Of a DNA stretch of 64,000 nt, positions 16,423 to 24,369 are shown one piece after another. The position numbers were made by a program, and so were the translations under genes. The DNA comes from Pseudomonadota bacterium (GTDB lineage: Bacteria > Pseudomonadota > Gammaproteobacteria > Xanthomonadales > Rhodanobacteraceae). The DNA lies in the NCBI GenBank assembly GCA_021794575.1, contig JAJYQO010000093.1:1-64000 (forward strand), in the 5' to 3' direction. The notes under the pieces were generated by a model, which was not told the origin of the DNA, searched no databases, and saw only the letters and a program-made list of their open reading frames with translations. Numbering within the stretch: the first letter of the stretch is position 1; every line of letters begins with the position of its first letter.

Positions 16423-17247
16423 ATGCACCACTTCGCGCATGCGGCACCTGCCCGGACAGTTTGCGGTCTGCTGGCCCTGGCGCTGGTGATCACGCTGGCA
16501 GCCTGTGCGCCGGTGGCCACGCGACCACCGCCGCGTAGTCCATCGGCACCGGTGGTGGTCCGCTTCCACGGTTCGGTGGTCTATCGCGAGCGCGTGGCGC
16601 CGCCGCCTGGCGCCGCGCTGAGCGTGAGCTTGGACGAGCGCACCGCCAGCGGTCTGCGTACGGTGGTCGAAGCCGGCGGTCTGCCCGTGCATATGCCGCC
16701 GATGCCGTTCACGCTGACCGTGCCGCGCGCGCAACTGCTCACTGGGCACATGTACCTGCTGCGCGCGCGCATCGACGATGCCGCCGGGCGACCGCTGTGG
16801 ATACAGGCCGCGCCAGCGCCGGTCAATGCGGCGGTGGCCGGTACGCCGGTGACCCTGTGGCTGGTGCGTGTCGCCGCGATGCCGGGACGGCGGCCGTCGA
16901 ACCAGCCCGCCACGACGTCCATGCCGACGACGACCATGGGGCCGCCGGTACTGATGGCCGATGGACACCAGCCGTCGTGGTCGGCGCGAGTCTATGGAAT
17001 CGGCAGGACGCGCCGCCTGCGCACGACGGTCGGCGAGCACGATCCGCTGCACCAGTCCTATCGCGGGGTCAGCCGTCAGCGTCTGGCTTCCGGGGTGGTG
17101 GTGTATGCGACCGCCGACGGGTTCGTCACCCTCACCCTCAGCCCCGGCACCTGCCGGCCGCACGCCGGCGCACCAGCGCTGGCGTGGCGCGCGATTCTGG
17201 AAACACCCGCAGCCACCTATCGCGGCTGCGCGCGTGGGATTCCCTAG
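16423..17247 (+). CDS. YbaY-family lipoprotein
   Basis: A 274-residue predicted lipoprotein with lipobox LAAC near residue 27. Residues about 48-130 match the YbaY/YscW-like fold: VVVRFHGSVVYRERVAPPPG, LSVSLDE and a PMPFTLTVP...YLLRARIDD strand pattern. A Thr/Met/Pro-rich linker (about 155-185) leads to a second domain with WSARVYGIG and a C-terminal YRGCARG, a pattern seen in some envelope lipoproteins but not assigned here. The ATG at 16423 is preferred because it gives a clean signal peptide; the track start is 34 codons too far upstream. The function is probably structural or protective in the envelope. Confidence 0.75.
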   Translation: MHHFAHAAPARTVCGLLALALVITLAACAPVATRPPPRSPSAPVVVRFHGSVVYRERVAPPPGAALSVSLDERTASGLRTVVEAGGLPVHMPPMPFTLTVPRAQLLTGHMYLLRARIDDAAGRPLWIQAAPAPVNAAVAGTPVTLWLVRVAAMPGRRPSNQPATTSMPTTTMGPPVLMADGHQPSWSARVYGIGRTRRLRTTVGEHDPLHQSYRGVSRQRLASGVVVYATADGFVTLTLSPGTCRPHAGAPALAWRAILETPAATYRGCARGIP

Positions 17248-17302
17248 AGCGGCAACCGCGGCACCCCGCTAAACTTCCGGTTTTTGCCCGAGTCCGATCG
17301 AC

Positions 17303-17791
17303 ATGCCCATTGCCGAAAATCAGGTCGTCAGCCTGCATTACCGCCTCACTGAAGGCGGTCAGCCCGTGGAAAGTTCGTTCGAGCGCAACCAACCGCTGCA
17401 CGTGCTGATCGGCCACGGCAACATCATCCGTGGCCTCGAACAGGCGCTGCTGGGCCGCGAAGTAGGTGAGCGCTTCAACGTCAGCGTGCCGCCCGAACTG
17501 GGCTACGGACCGCGCCAGGGCGACATGATCGTGCGCGTACCCAAGAAGTATTTCAGCCATGCCGGCCAACTGCGTCCGGGCATGCTGGTGCCGCTGGCGT
17601 TGAAGAACGGCGGGCAGGAATGGGTCACGGTGGTCAAGGTGGGCATGACTGCGGTGGATGTGGACCGCAATCCGCCGATGGCCGGCAAGACGCTGGATTT
17701 CGAGATCGAGATTCTGGCCATGCGCGCGGCCAGCAGCGAGGAAATCGCCCACGGCCACGCACACGGCCCGGACGGTGCGCACGCGCACTGA
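17303..17791 (+). CDS. slyD: FKBP-type peptidyl-prolyl isomerase SlyD
   Basis: A 162-residue cytoplasmic prolyl isomerase and chaperone with metal-binding capacity. The FKBP core (VVSLHYRLTEGG, PLHVLIGHGNIIRGLEQAL, PPELGYG) is interrupted by the insert-in-flap domain (about 70-125), the layout of SlyD. The His-rich tail HGHAHGPDGAHAH would bind Ni2+, Co2+ or Zn2+. A TAAACT -10-like box lies at 17270-17275. It converges with the NlpC gene with only five bases between stop codons. In E. coli SlyD delivers nickel to hydrogenase; no hydrogenase genes are in this window. Confidence 0.94.
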   Translation: MPIAENQVVSLHYRLTEGGQPVESSFERNQPLHVLIGHGNIIRGLEQALLGREVGERFNVSVPPELGYGPRQGDMIVRVPKKYFSHAGQLRPGMLVPLALKNGGQEWVTVVKVGMTAVDVDRNPPMAGKTLDFEIEILAMRAASSEEIAHGHAHGPDGAHAH

Positions 17792-17796
17792 CCGCG

Positions 17797-18279
17797 CTAG
17801 CGCAGCACGCGCTTGCCGTACAGGAAGTGCCTGCGCCAGTAGGGGTTGTCTAGCGCATCCAGACGCACGGTGCCGCCAGTGTCGGGCGCATGCACAAAGC
17901 GGCCCCTGCCTACATAGATGCCGACGTGGCTGACGCCGTGGCCCTCGGTCTGGAAAAACACCAGGTCACCGGGTAGCAGTTGCGCCTGGTCGACGCGTGG
18001 ATCGGGCAGGCGACTCATCTCGCGCGAGGTGCGCGGCAGGAGCAGTCCCGCTTCGGTGCGAAACACGTAGTCGACGAGGCCGCTGCAGTCGAAGCCGCCG
18101 CCAGGCGTGTTGCCGCCCCAGCGATATGGTGTGCCGACCAGGCTGATGGCGCGGAACAACACGTCGTTGGACAGCATGGCCTGCGTGCTTTGCGGCGCCA
18201 TGCGCGGTGGCGCGCTGGCGCATGCGGCCAGCAGCAACACAGCGCCGGCCAGCAGGCTCAGTCGCAACCCTCGGTGCAT
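17797..18279 (-). CDS. NlpC/P60-family lipoprotein, peptidoglycan endopeptidase
   Basis: A 160-residue predicted outer-membrane lipoprotein (lipobox LAAC, C20) with an NlpC/P60 cysteine peptidase domain. The catalytic residues are C65 in FDCSGLV, H118 in SHVGIYV and H130 in FVHAP. It should cleave D-Glu-meso-DAP bonds in peptidoglycan stems, like E. coli MepS (Spr). It is a single-gene unit facing slyD. Confidence 0.92.
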   Translation of the reverse strand: MHRGLRLSLLAGAVLLLAACASAPPRMAPQSTQAMLSNDVLFRAISLVGTPYRWGGNTPGGGFDCSGLVDYVFRTEAGLLLPRTSREMSRLPDPRVDQAQLLPGDLVFFQTEGHGVSHVGIYVGRGRFVHAPDTGGTVRLDALDNPYWRRHFLYGKRVLR

Positions 18280-18628
18280 CGGTCAGCCTCGCGTGCGTCG
18301 TGGCGAGGTTAGCGCAGCGGCGCGGCAACGCAAGCCGGGCCGTTCCGGTAACGCCTTGCTGCGTTGCGCCGAGATCCGCGCCAACCCACTACTCGCCCAT
18401 CAATCTCCCGCAACCGTATGGTTTTGACAGAGACCGGCAAAACATGGCTGGTGTGCTGCTTTGCGGTTCGGGCTGCGTGCAAGGAAACCCGGTGCGGCAG
18501 ATCAGGCGGAACAAGTGTGCGAGCCTGGCGGCGTTGAGCAGCGATGCTGGCGTCCATGTGCAACAGAGCTTGGTGTTGGGTGCTCAATTCGTTGTTGTTT
18601 AGCACTTTTTGCACAATATTAGGCTTGG
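18280..18628. other. 349-nt non-coding spacer
   Basis: This gap lies between the NlpC lipoprotein start and the 3' end of the TonB-C lipoprotein gene. The right-hand part (18580-18630) is noticeably AT-richer than its surroundings. A ttgaca appears at 18424 but lacks a matching -10. No gene, RNA or repeat could be supported; ORFs in the track are shadows. Confidence 0.5.
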
Positions 18629-19171
18629 TTACTCGTGGACGAGCACGGTGTGCGGTTTGCCCCGGCGTAGCTCGAAGCTGAAGGCATAGACCAGGCTGAA
18701 GGGTTTGGCTTCGGGATGGTTCACCCAGCGCCCATTTTCCGCGCGCGTGATGGTGATGATCAGCGGTGCGAATCGCCACTGACGCGTACAAATCTCGATC
18801 GCGGCGACGAACGCGTCGGCGTGGTCGATCTGCCGCAACTGCGCGGGCGGATCGGGCTGCACGCGCAGCACGCGGCCGTCGCCATCGATCACCAGCTTCA
18901 TCACCAGCGTCACCGGCGCCAGTTGCCGGGCAAGCAGGGCCGGCGGATAGACGGGATTCTCGAAGCGGACCAGCGTCGCGCCGGAAGCGCTTTGTCCGGC
19001 ACCGAGCTGATAGCGACGCGTCTGCGCGCCGGGTGCGGTCACCGGCGTGTAGCTGCCCGCGCCGATCAGCGGCGCGGATATGGGCCTTGGCGGCGGCGTG
19101 GCGCAGCCGCCAAGCAGTCCCACCAGCGTCACGCCCATCCATCTCGCGCGTCCGTGAGCGTGTGGCCTCAT
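18629..19171 (-). CDS. lipoprotein with TonB C-terminal-like domain
   Basis: A 180-residue predicted lipoprotein: a short basic N-terminus, hydrophobic core and lipobox LLGGC. The mature part contains a TonB-C-like fold: FENPVYPPALLARQ, VTLVMKLVIDGDGRVLRVQPDPP and ICTRQWRFAPL, which parallel the P-x-Y-P, strand and W-x-F elements of energy-transducer C-termini. It is lipid-anchored and lacks the TonB transmembrane helix and proline spacer, so it is unlikely to energise receptors itself. Its ATG overlaps the stop of the M56-TonB gene. It is the last gene of the blaI-like operon. Confidence 0.75.
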   Translation of the reverse strand: MRPHAHGRARWMGVTLVGLLGGCATPPPRPISAPLIGAGSYTPVTAPGAQTRRYQLGAGQSASGATLVRFENPVYPPALLARQLAPVTLVMKLVIDGDGRVLRVQPDPPAQLRQIDHADAFVAAIEICTRQWRFAPLIITITRAENGRWVNHPEAKPFSLVYAFSFELRRGKPHTVLVHE

Positions 19172-20469
19172 GCCGTGGGTGCGCTGGCCTTGGATTTCTC
19201 CTGACTCTTCCACATCTTGAACTGGATCGGCACTTTCACCCAGCCCGCAACCGATTTGCCATCGCGCATGCCGGGCTTGAAGTGCCACTGTGCGACGGCT
19301 TGCAGGGCGGCACTGACCAGACTTTGCGCAGGCTGCGGCCCGGGTTCGTGCAACTGCCGGATCGCCAGCGGCAAGCCCTGCGTGCCTACCAGTACGGCCA
19401 GATACACAGTGCCTTGCTCCTTGGCCTGCGCCGCGGTGGTCGGGTAGTGCGGCGGAAAATCTTGGTTGTAGCGGATGTCCTGGGAAGCCGGCCGCACATC
19501 GACTGAAGCTTTGACGGCAAGCGGACGGCCCCCTGGCGCGGCCAGTACCGCGCCGCTGAGCAGGATCAGCACCAAAATCGCGCCGGCAGCGCGGCGCGTG
19601 GCGGAACGACGGGTTTGCGCAAGCATGGCGATACGCTCCTGCAGTTGACGCGGGTGGGCCACGCCGCTGGTCAGCGGCAGGATGGTGCCGGTGGCGGCCA
19701 GCAGCAAAGTGTCGGCATAGGCGCGCGGCGCGGCATGGTGGCGTTGCAGCAGCAGCGCATCGCAGGCCAGTTCCTGATCCAGCAGAAAGCAGCGCCGTGC
19801 CCACGGCAGCAGCGGGTGGAACCAGAACAGCGCGCCCAGCAGCGCGGCCAGCAGGTTCCACCACGGATCGCCCTGCGCGTGGTGGCACAGTTCGTGGTGC
19901 AAGATGTGCGTCTGCTGCGTGCGGCTGTAGCGCCGGGTGAAATCGGCGGGCAGCAGCAACAGGGGTCGCGGCGCCCACAGCAGGGCCGGGCCGGCCGCAT
20001 GCGCGCGGATGCGCAACTTGCGCGCGATATCGTGATGCAGCATTTGCACCGTGCGCAGTTCATGCGGCGCCGGCCGCAACCCGCGCCGCAGGCTCGCGTA
20101 ACGCAGTATCAGAATCAGCAGCGACAGCGCGCAGCCGGCGATCCACACGCCCAGCAGCGCCGCGCCCATGCTGATCGGCGCGTGGGTGGCGGTGATGGAT
20201 GCGGCCCGCGCGACCACCAGCGTGCCGGCGTCGATGCCTTGCCAGCGCAGCGGCGATGCCGCCGGTGCCAGCGCGGCCCACGCGGCGACCAGCACCGCGC
20301 CTGGTGGCAGCAGCCACAGCGAATAAGCAGCGCGCGGCCCCGAGAAACGTCGCAGGGGATGACGCAGCAGCAGTACCGCCAGCAGCGTGATGCTGAAACC
20401 GGACAGGGCGTTCAAGGCGCAGATGGCCGGCGCGGCGAGGGCACCGAAATCGAGGGTCGGCATGATCAT
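19168..20469 (-). CDS. M56 (BlaR1/MecR1-type) membrane metallopeptidase with C-terminal TonB-like domain
   Basis: A 433-residue protein. The N-terminal part (about 1-310) has four or five transmembrane segments and the M56 zinc site H192-E-L-C-H196 in HHELCHHAQGD, with LDQELACDALLLQRHH downstream. Instead of the penicillin-binding sensor of true BlaR1, the C-terminus (about 330-430) is a TonB-C-like domain: FPPHYPTTAAQAKEQGTVYL and AVAQWHFKPGMRDGK. By analogy, an extracytoplasmic signal activates the peptidase, which inactivates the BlaI-type repressor encoded just upstream. It overlaps both neighbours by ATGA. The signal is unknown; a beta-lactam is not implied. Confidence 0.85.
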   Translation of the reverse strand: MIMPTLDFGALAAPAICALNALSGFSITLLAVLLLRHPLRRFSGPRAAYSLWLLPPGAVLVAAWAALAPAASPLRWQGIDAGTLVVARAASITATHAPISMGAALLGVWIAGCALSLLILILRYASLRRGLRPAPHELRTVQMLHHDIARKLRIRAHAAGPALLWAPRPLLLLPADFTRRYSRTQQTHILHHELCHHAQGDPWWNLLAALLGALFWFHPLLPWARRCFLLDQELACDALLLQRHHAAPRAYADTLLLAATGTILPLTSGVAHPRQLQERIAMLAQTRRSATRRAAGAILVLILLSGAVLAAPGGRPLAVKASVDVRPASQDIRYNQDFPPHYPTTAAQAKEQGTVYLAVLVGTQGLPLAIRQLHEPGPQPAQSLVSAALQAVAQWHFKPGMRDGKSVAGWVKVPIQFKMWKSQEKSKASAPTA

Positions 20470-20870
20470 TTCCTCTTGCCGGGGCGTTTGCGCGTGGTGC
20501 CGGCAGGTGCGGATTCGAGCTGGTCGAGCAGGGTGCGGATCTCGGCGATGTCGCGGCGGCTCAGCGCCTGGCTGCGGCTGAAATGCGCCAGCAGCGGCGG
20601 CAGGCGTCCATCGAATAGGCGCCGCAGCAGCCCGCCGGTTTCCTCGCTGATCCAGTCCTCGCGCTGCTTCAACGCGCTGTAGATGTAGCGCCGGCCGTCA
20701 CGATCGATGCGCAGCATGCCCTTCTCGCGCAGGCGCGCCAGCAGAGTCTTGATCGTGGTCGGGCTCCAGCTGCTGGTACTGGCGAGATGCGCCATGACCT
20801 GCTCGGCGCTGCTCGGACCCAGCGCCCACAATGCTTCCATGACGCGACTTTCGGCGGGGGTGATCGACAT
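20466..20870 (-). CDS. BlaI/MecI/CopY-family transcriptional repressor
   Basis: A 134-residue winged-helix repressor. ITPAESRVMEALWALGPSSAEQVM and SWSPTTIKTLLARLREKGML are the typical BlaI helix-turn-helix and recognition helix, followed by a wing (RDGRRYIYSAL) and a dimerisation helix bundle. The N-terminus is placed at MSITPAE to match family starts; an ATG three codons earlier is possible. Two operator-like repeats lie directly upstream, so it probably represses its own operon. Cleavage or inactivation by the neighbouring M56 protein is the expected induction route. Confidence 0.9.
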   Translation of the reverse strand: MSITPAESRVMEALWALGPSSAEQVMAHLASTSSWSPTTIKTLLARLREKGMLRIDRDGRRYIYSALKQREDWISEETGGLLRRLFDGRLPPLLAHFSRSQALSRRDIAEIRTLLDQLESAPAGTTRKRPGKRK

Positions 20871-20881
20871 GGCACGCATCA

Positions 20882-20916
20882 GCTACGGATGTAGTCGATA
20901 CAACTACGCCTGTAGT
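20882..20916 (-). promoter_or_regulatory. tandem BlaI-type operators
   Basis: On the minus strand actacaggcgtagt (20903-20916) and actacatccgtagc (20882-20895) share the form ACTACA-NN-CGTAG, close to the ACTACA-NN-TGTAGT operators of BlaI-family repressors. They start 21 bases apart, two helical turns, and end 11 bases before the preferred repressor start codon. Confidence 0.75.
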
Positions 20917-21017
20917 CTTTCATTGTCAAGCGGCACTGCGGGCACCAGTGCACGCCGCGACATCCGCATCCCGGGCGGTGCGCAGCGCCGGACCGGGATT
21001 CAGTGCCGCGCCTGCTT

Positions 21018-23180
21018 TTACAGGCTGAGCTTGAAGCCAGCGTACCAGGTCCGACCCAGGGCGGGCTCGATGCCGTAGGTCCACACGCGCGAGTAGTACC
21101 TGCGGTTGAAAACGTTGGACACGCCGCCCAGCAGCTCGACGCGCGCGGTGAGGTTCCAGTCGGCGGCGAAGTCCCACACCGAGTAGGCCGGGATCAGCGC
21201 CGGCAGCAGTATGGTGCCGCCCACGCCGGGCTGGTCCTGGGCGCTGTCCTGCCAGTACTGCGAGGAGGAGAACACGCCGGTGAACGCCACGCGGTAGTGA
21301 CCGTCGCGGCGCCAGGTGAGGCCGGCCTTGTACAGGTGCCGCGGCGAGTACGCCGGCGGTTTGCCGACCTGGTTGGGGATCGCGCTGGCCACGAAGCGCG
21401 CGTGCAGCAACTGCACGTTGGCGAAGGCCTCGAGGTGTTCGCCCCCGGCGGCGCCGTGCAGGAAATCGTAGGCCAGCTCGCCCTCGAAGCCTTCGTTGTG
21501 CGTGTCGCCGCTGTTCTGCTCGATGGACACGATCGGGCTCAGGTTGATGGTCTCGATGCGGTTGTGGAAGTCCATCCAGAACACGCTGGCGTCGTAGAAC
21601 AGGCCATCGGCCGGCGTGCCGTGCACGCCCAGCTCGTACGAGAGCACCTTCTGCACCGCCGGCGCGGTACCGGGCACGATGTTGGCGTGCGGCGAGCCGA
21701 TGTCGAAATAGCGCACCGGGCGCCAGCCGGTGGAGACGTTGAAGTAGGTCTCGTTGAGGTGGCCGTGGTCGAAGAAGTCGTTGCCGATGCCGAGGCCGAA
21801 CAGCGGCACGGTGCGCGAGACGGTGGTGTTCAGCAGCGGCCGCGAGAGGTTGGGCGGGCGCACGGTCTCGTACACGCTGACCTTCTCGTGATCGAGCCGC
21901 AGCGAGGGTACGATGTGCCAGCGGTGCCGCGGCCCGAAGCGGAACAGACCGCCAGCGAATACCGCGGCGTAGTCGGAATGGCGCCCCTGCACCAGCGTGG
22001 GCACGCCGCCGGTGGCATCGCGCGGCGCCAGCAGGTCGGTGTAGTTGGCGCCGCGCAGCGGCGCGTCGGAGTGATACAGCACGGTGCCGAAGGTGAAGGT
22101 ATCGCCGGGGCCGAAGTCATGGCGCAGGCGCAGGTCGGTGCCGACGTAGCGGAAGCGCGCATCCTGGATGTTGGTGACGGTGGGCTGCGGTTGCGGCGGC
22201 ACCGCCGGGTTGGCCACGCGCTGGGTCAGCTCGGAATCACCCACCCAGGCCTTGCCGTAGAAGCGCCAGTGATTGCCGAACCGCTGCTCGTGGGTCAGCA
22301 CGGCGACGTTGCGGTCGGCCCACTCGCGGTTGGCCGGCGTGGTGGTGAGGTCGGGATTGGCCGCCCATTGCGCGTAGGTGAGGCGTCCGGCGTCGTTGGA
22401 CGCGGCGTCGTACAGATGCAGGGCCAGGCCCCACCGCGAGGTCGCGCTGGGCGTCCACAGCAGGTCGGCATCCAGTCCCTTGACCTCGTAGCCGCTGTTG
22501 GCGCGCGGCCCGTCGCTGCGGTTGAGCCATCCGGCCACGCGCCAGGCGACGTCGCCGCTGCTGCCCTTGAGCACGTTGTAGGTCTGCCAGCCGCCGTGGC
22601 TGCCGATCATCTGCTCGGTGCTGGCGCCGAAGGGCTGGCCGGCCACCGCGCCCTTGGACACGAAATTGATCACCGGCGCCGGCTCCGGCCCGTACAGCAG
22701 GCTGTTGCCGCCGCGGATCACCTGGATCTCGCGCACGCCCTGCAGCGGCGGCTGGTAGTACAGCGTGGGAAAGCCGATCCAGTCCAGTTCGGTGGGGATG
22801 CCGTCCTGCAGCACCAGCACGTATTCGGATTCCTGCGGATTGCCCAGCCCGCGGTAGGTGAGGTTGACGCGCAGCGGATCCTGCTCCTGCGACACGATGA
22901 TGCCGGGCGTGCGCACGAACAGTTGCGTGAGGTTGTCCTGCGCCACGGTCGGGATCTGATCCATGTGCGTGACCGTGGCCTTGGTGGTCGCGGTGATCAG
23001 CGCGCCGTCGACCTCGGGCATCAGGTACTGCAGCTTGGGTTTCCAGAATGGCTCGATCCGTTGATCGACCTCGACCTTGGGCAAGGTCAGCAGCGGTTGG
23101 TCGTTGGCGGGCGGTGCGTTTTGACTCGCAGGCAAGTGTGTGCCGGCGAGCAGCAGTGGCAAGGTGGCGAGGATGGGCAT
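21018..23180 (-). CDS. TonB-dependent outer-membrane receptor (FecA-like)
   Basis: A 720-residue outer-membrane receptor. A short signal peptide precedes a possible TonB box (LPKVEVD, about residue 35). The plug domain carries QLFVRTPGIIVSQ, LTYRGLGN, VLQDGIP and GVREIQVIRGGNSLLYG, followed by a 22-strand-type barrel ending NVFNRRYYSRVW...WYAGFKLSL. The plug most resembles ferric-dicitrate/FecA-type receptors. It lacks the extended N-terminal signalling domain of FecA, so it probably does not regulate a sigma factor. It is divergent from the CxCGCG barrel gene and lies downstream of the BlaI/M56 operator region. The substrate is unknown; iron or copper chelates are candidates. Confidence 0.88.
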   Translation of the reverse strand: MPILATLPLLLAGTHLPASQNAPPANDQPLLTLPKVEVDQRIEPFWKPKLQYLMPEVDGALITATTKATVTHMDQIPTVAQDNLTQLFVRTPGIIVSQEQDPLRVNLTYRGLGNPQESEYVLVLQDGIPTELDWIGFPTLYYQPPLQGVREIQVIRGGNSLLYGPEPAPVINFVSKGAVAGQPFGASTEQMIGSHGGWQTYNVLKGSSGDVAWRVAGWLNRSDGPRANSGYEVKGLDADLLWTPSATSRWGLALHLYDAASNDAGRLTYAQWAANPDLTTTPANREWADRNVAVLTHEQRFGNHWRFYGKAWVGDSELTQRVANPAVPPQPQPTVTNIQDARFRYVGTDLRLRHDFGPGDTFTFGTVLYHSDAPLRGANYTDLLAPRDATGGVPTLVQGRHSDYAAVFAGGLFRFGPRHRWHIVPSLRLDHEKVSVYETVRPPNLSRPLLNTTVSRTVPLFGLGIGNDFFDHGHLNETYFNVSTGWRPVRYFDIGSPHANIVPGTAPAVQKVLSYELGVHGTPADGLFYDASVFWMDFHNRIETINLSPIVSIEQNSGDTHNEGFEGELAYDFLHGAAGGEHLEAFANVQLLHARFVASAIPNQVGKPPAYSPRHLYKAGLTWRRDGHYRVAFTGVFSSSQYWQDSAQDQPGVGGTILLPALIPAYSVWDFAADWNLTARVELLGGVSNVFNRRYYSRVWTYGIEPALGRTWYAGFKLSL

Positions 23181-23294
23181 GGTGGTCTCGGCAAACGCAT
23201 TGGTGGGTGATGCGGCAAGATGGCGCGGGTCTGGAGTCTGGATTTCATCCGAAGTTTTTATCTAATCTTCGACGCCAATGATGGAAATTCCCAG

Positions 23295-24224
23295 ATGTCG
23301 CACAAGTCTACCGGCGCGCTCGCGCTGAACCTGGCTTTGATCCTCGCTCTGCCGCAGGCAGCACATGCTTGTGCCTGCGGCTGCGGCATCTTCAGCGTGG
23401 GCGCCGGCAACATGCTGCCGTCCACTCTCGGCAACGGCACCGAGCTGTTCGCGAGCGTGGACTATCTCGACCAGACCAGGGACTGGTCCGGCAGCGCCAG
23501 CGCGCCGGCCTCGGCCAACGCCGACAAGAACATCCGCACCCTGTTCCAGACCGTCGGTGTGCAGACTTTCTTCAACCGCGACTGGGGCCTGCGCGTCGAA
23601 CTGCCGTACTGGCAGCGCCATTTCACGACGCTGGACGATGCCGGACAGCCGGTGAGCTTCGACCACGGCGCACTGGGCGACCTGCGCGTGCTGGGCCTGT
23701 ACACCGGCTTCTCGCGCGACCGTTCCAGCGGCCTGATGTTTGGCGCCAAGCTGGCCACCGGCGACTGGACCTATGCCAACTTCGACCGCGATACCGAAAT
23801 CGGCACCGGCACCACCGACCTGCTGCTGGGCGGCTACCACCAGTGGAAGTTCGGCGCGGATGGCACGTGGGGCGCGTTCGTGCAGACCATGGCCGACCTG
23901 CCGGCCGGCAGCCGCGTCGGTTACCGGCCCGGCAAGGAGCTGGACACTGCCTTCGGCGTCTATCCGCAGGGTTGGGACATTGGCGGCACGCACCTGACGC
24001 CGGTGCTGCAGGCGCTGCTGTCGTTGCGCGGCAAGGACAGCGGCGTGCAGGCCGATCCAGGCAATTCCGGCTACCAGCGCCTGGTCGTTGCGCCCGGGAT
24101 GGAACTGGCCTGGCAGCGCCTGCGTGTCGACCTCAGCGTCGGCGTGCCGGTGTACCAGCACGTCAACGGCAATCAGCTGGTCGCGCCCTGGCAGGGGTCG
24201 CTCAATCTGAGCTACGCCTTGTAG
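23295..24224 (+). CDS. CxCGCG-type outer-membrane beta-barrel protein of unknown function
   Basis: A 309-residue exported protein. A signal peptide (about 1-25, ending AAHA) is followed at once by CACGCGIF, a Cys cluster that would sit at the mature N-terminus. The remainder alternates in amphipathic strands (GLRVELPYWQRHF, GDLRVLGLYTGFS, LLLGGYHQWKF) and ends NLSYAL, fitting an outer-membrane barrel of about 12 strands. Recurrent NFDRDTEIGTGTTD and NQLVAPWQ segments look conserved. The start at MSHKSTG is preferred over the track's GTG/ATG 25 codons earlier. Divergent pairing with a TonB receptor suggests metal uptake or sensing; the Cys cluster would suit copper. This is inference. Confidence 0.65.
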   Translation: MSHKSTGALALNLALILALPQAAHACACGCGIFSVGAGNMLPSTLGNGTELFASVDYLDQTRDWSGSASAPASANADKNIRTLFQTVGVQTFFNRDWGLRVELPYWQRHFTTLDDAGQPVSFDHGALGDLRVLGLYTGFSRDRSSGLMFGAKLATGDWTYANFDRDTEIGTGTTDLLLGGYHQWKFGADGTWGAFVQTMADLPAGSRVGYRPGKELDTAFGVYPQGWDIGGTHLTPVLQALLSLRGKDSGVQADPGNSGYQRLVVAPGMELAWQRLRVDLSVGVPVYQHVNGNQLVAPWQGSLNLSYAL

Positions 24225-24369
24225 TTGCAGTTGCGTGGTTGCAGTTGCCGTCGGCATGGCGACGTTCGGCGTTGATTGTCGCGGGGGAGGGCCTGCTGGT
24301 GGGGAGTCGCCGCAGCCGCAGGTTGCCGGGACCGCACGCAGGTGTGCTCGGGCAGTGCGGTCGCATTCG

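Noticed and set aside
18423-18450. Sigma-70 promoter at ttgaca
   Set aside because: No acceptable -10 at 16-18 bases and no gene downstream on that strand.
18309-18627. ORFs crossing the spacer between the NlpC lipoprotein and TonB-C genes
   Set aside because: No motif or conserved start; the region is AT-richer and non-coding in character.
19168-20469. True beta-lactam sensor BlaR1
   Set aside because: The C-terminal penicillin-binding sensor domain is absent; a TonB-like domain stands in its place and no beta-lactamase gene is adjacent.
21003-23210. 735-codon plus-strand ORF opposite the TonB receptor
   Set aside because: The minus-strand product is a clear TonB-dependent receptor; this frame has shadow composition.
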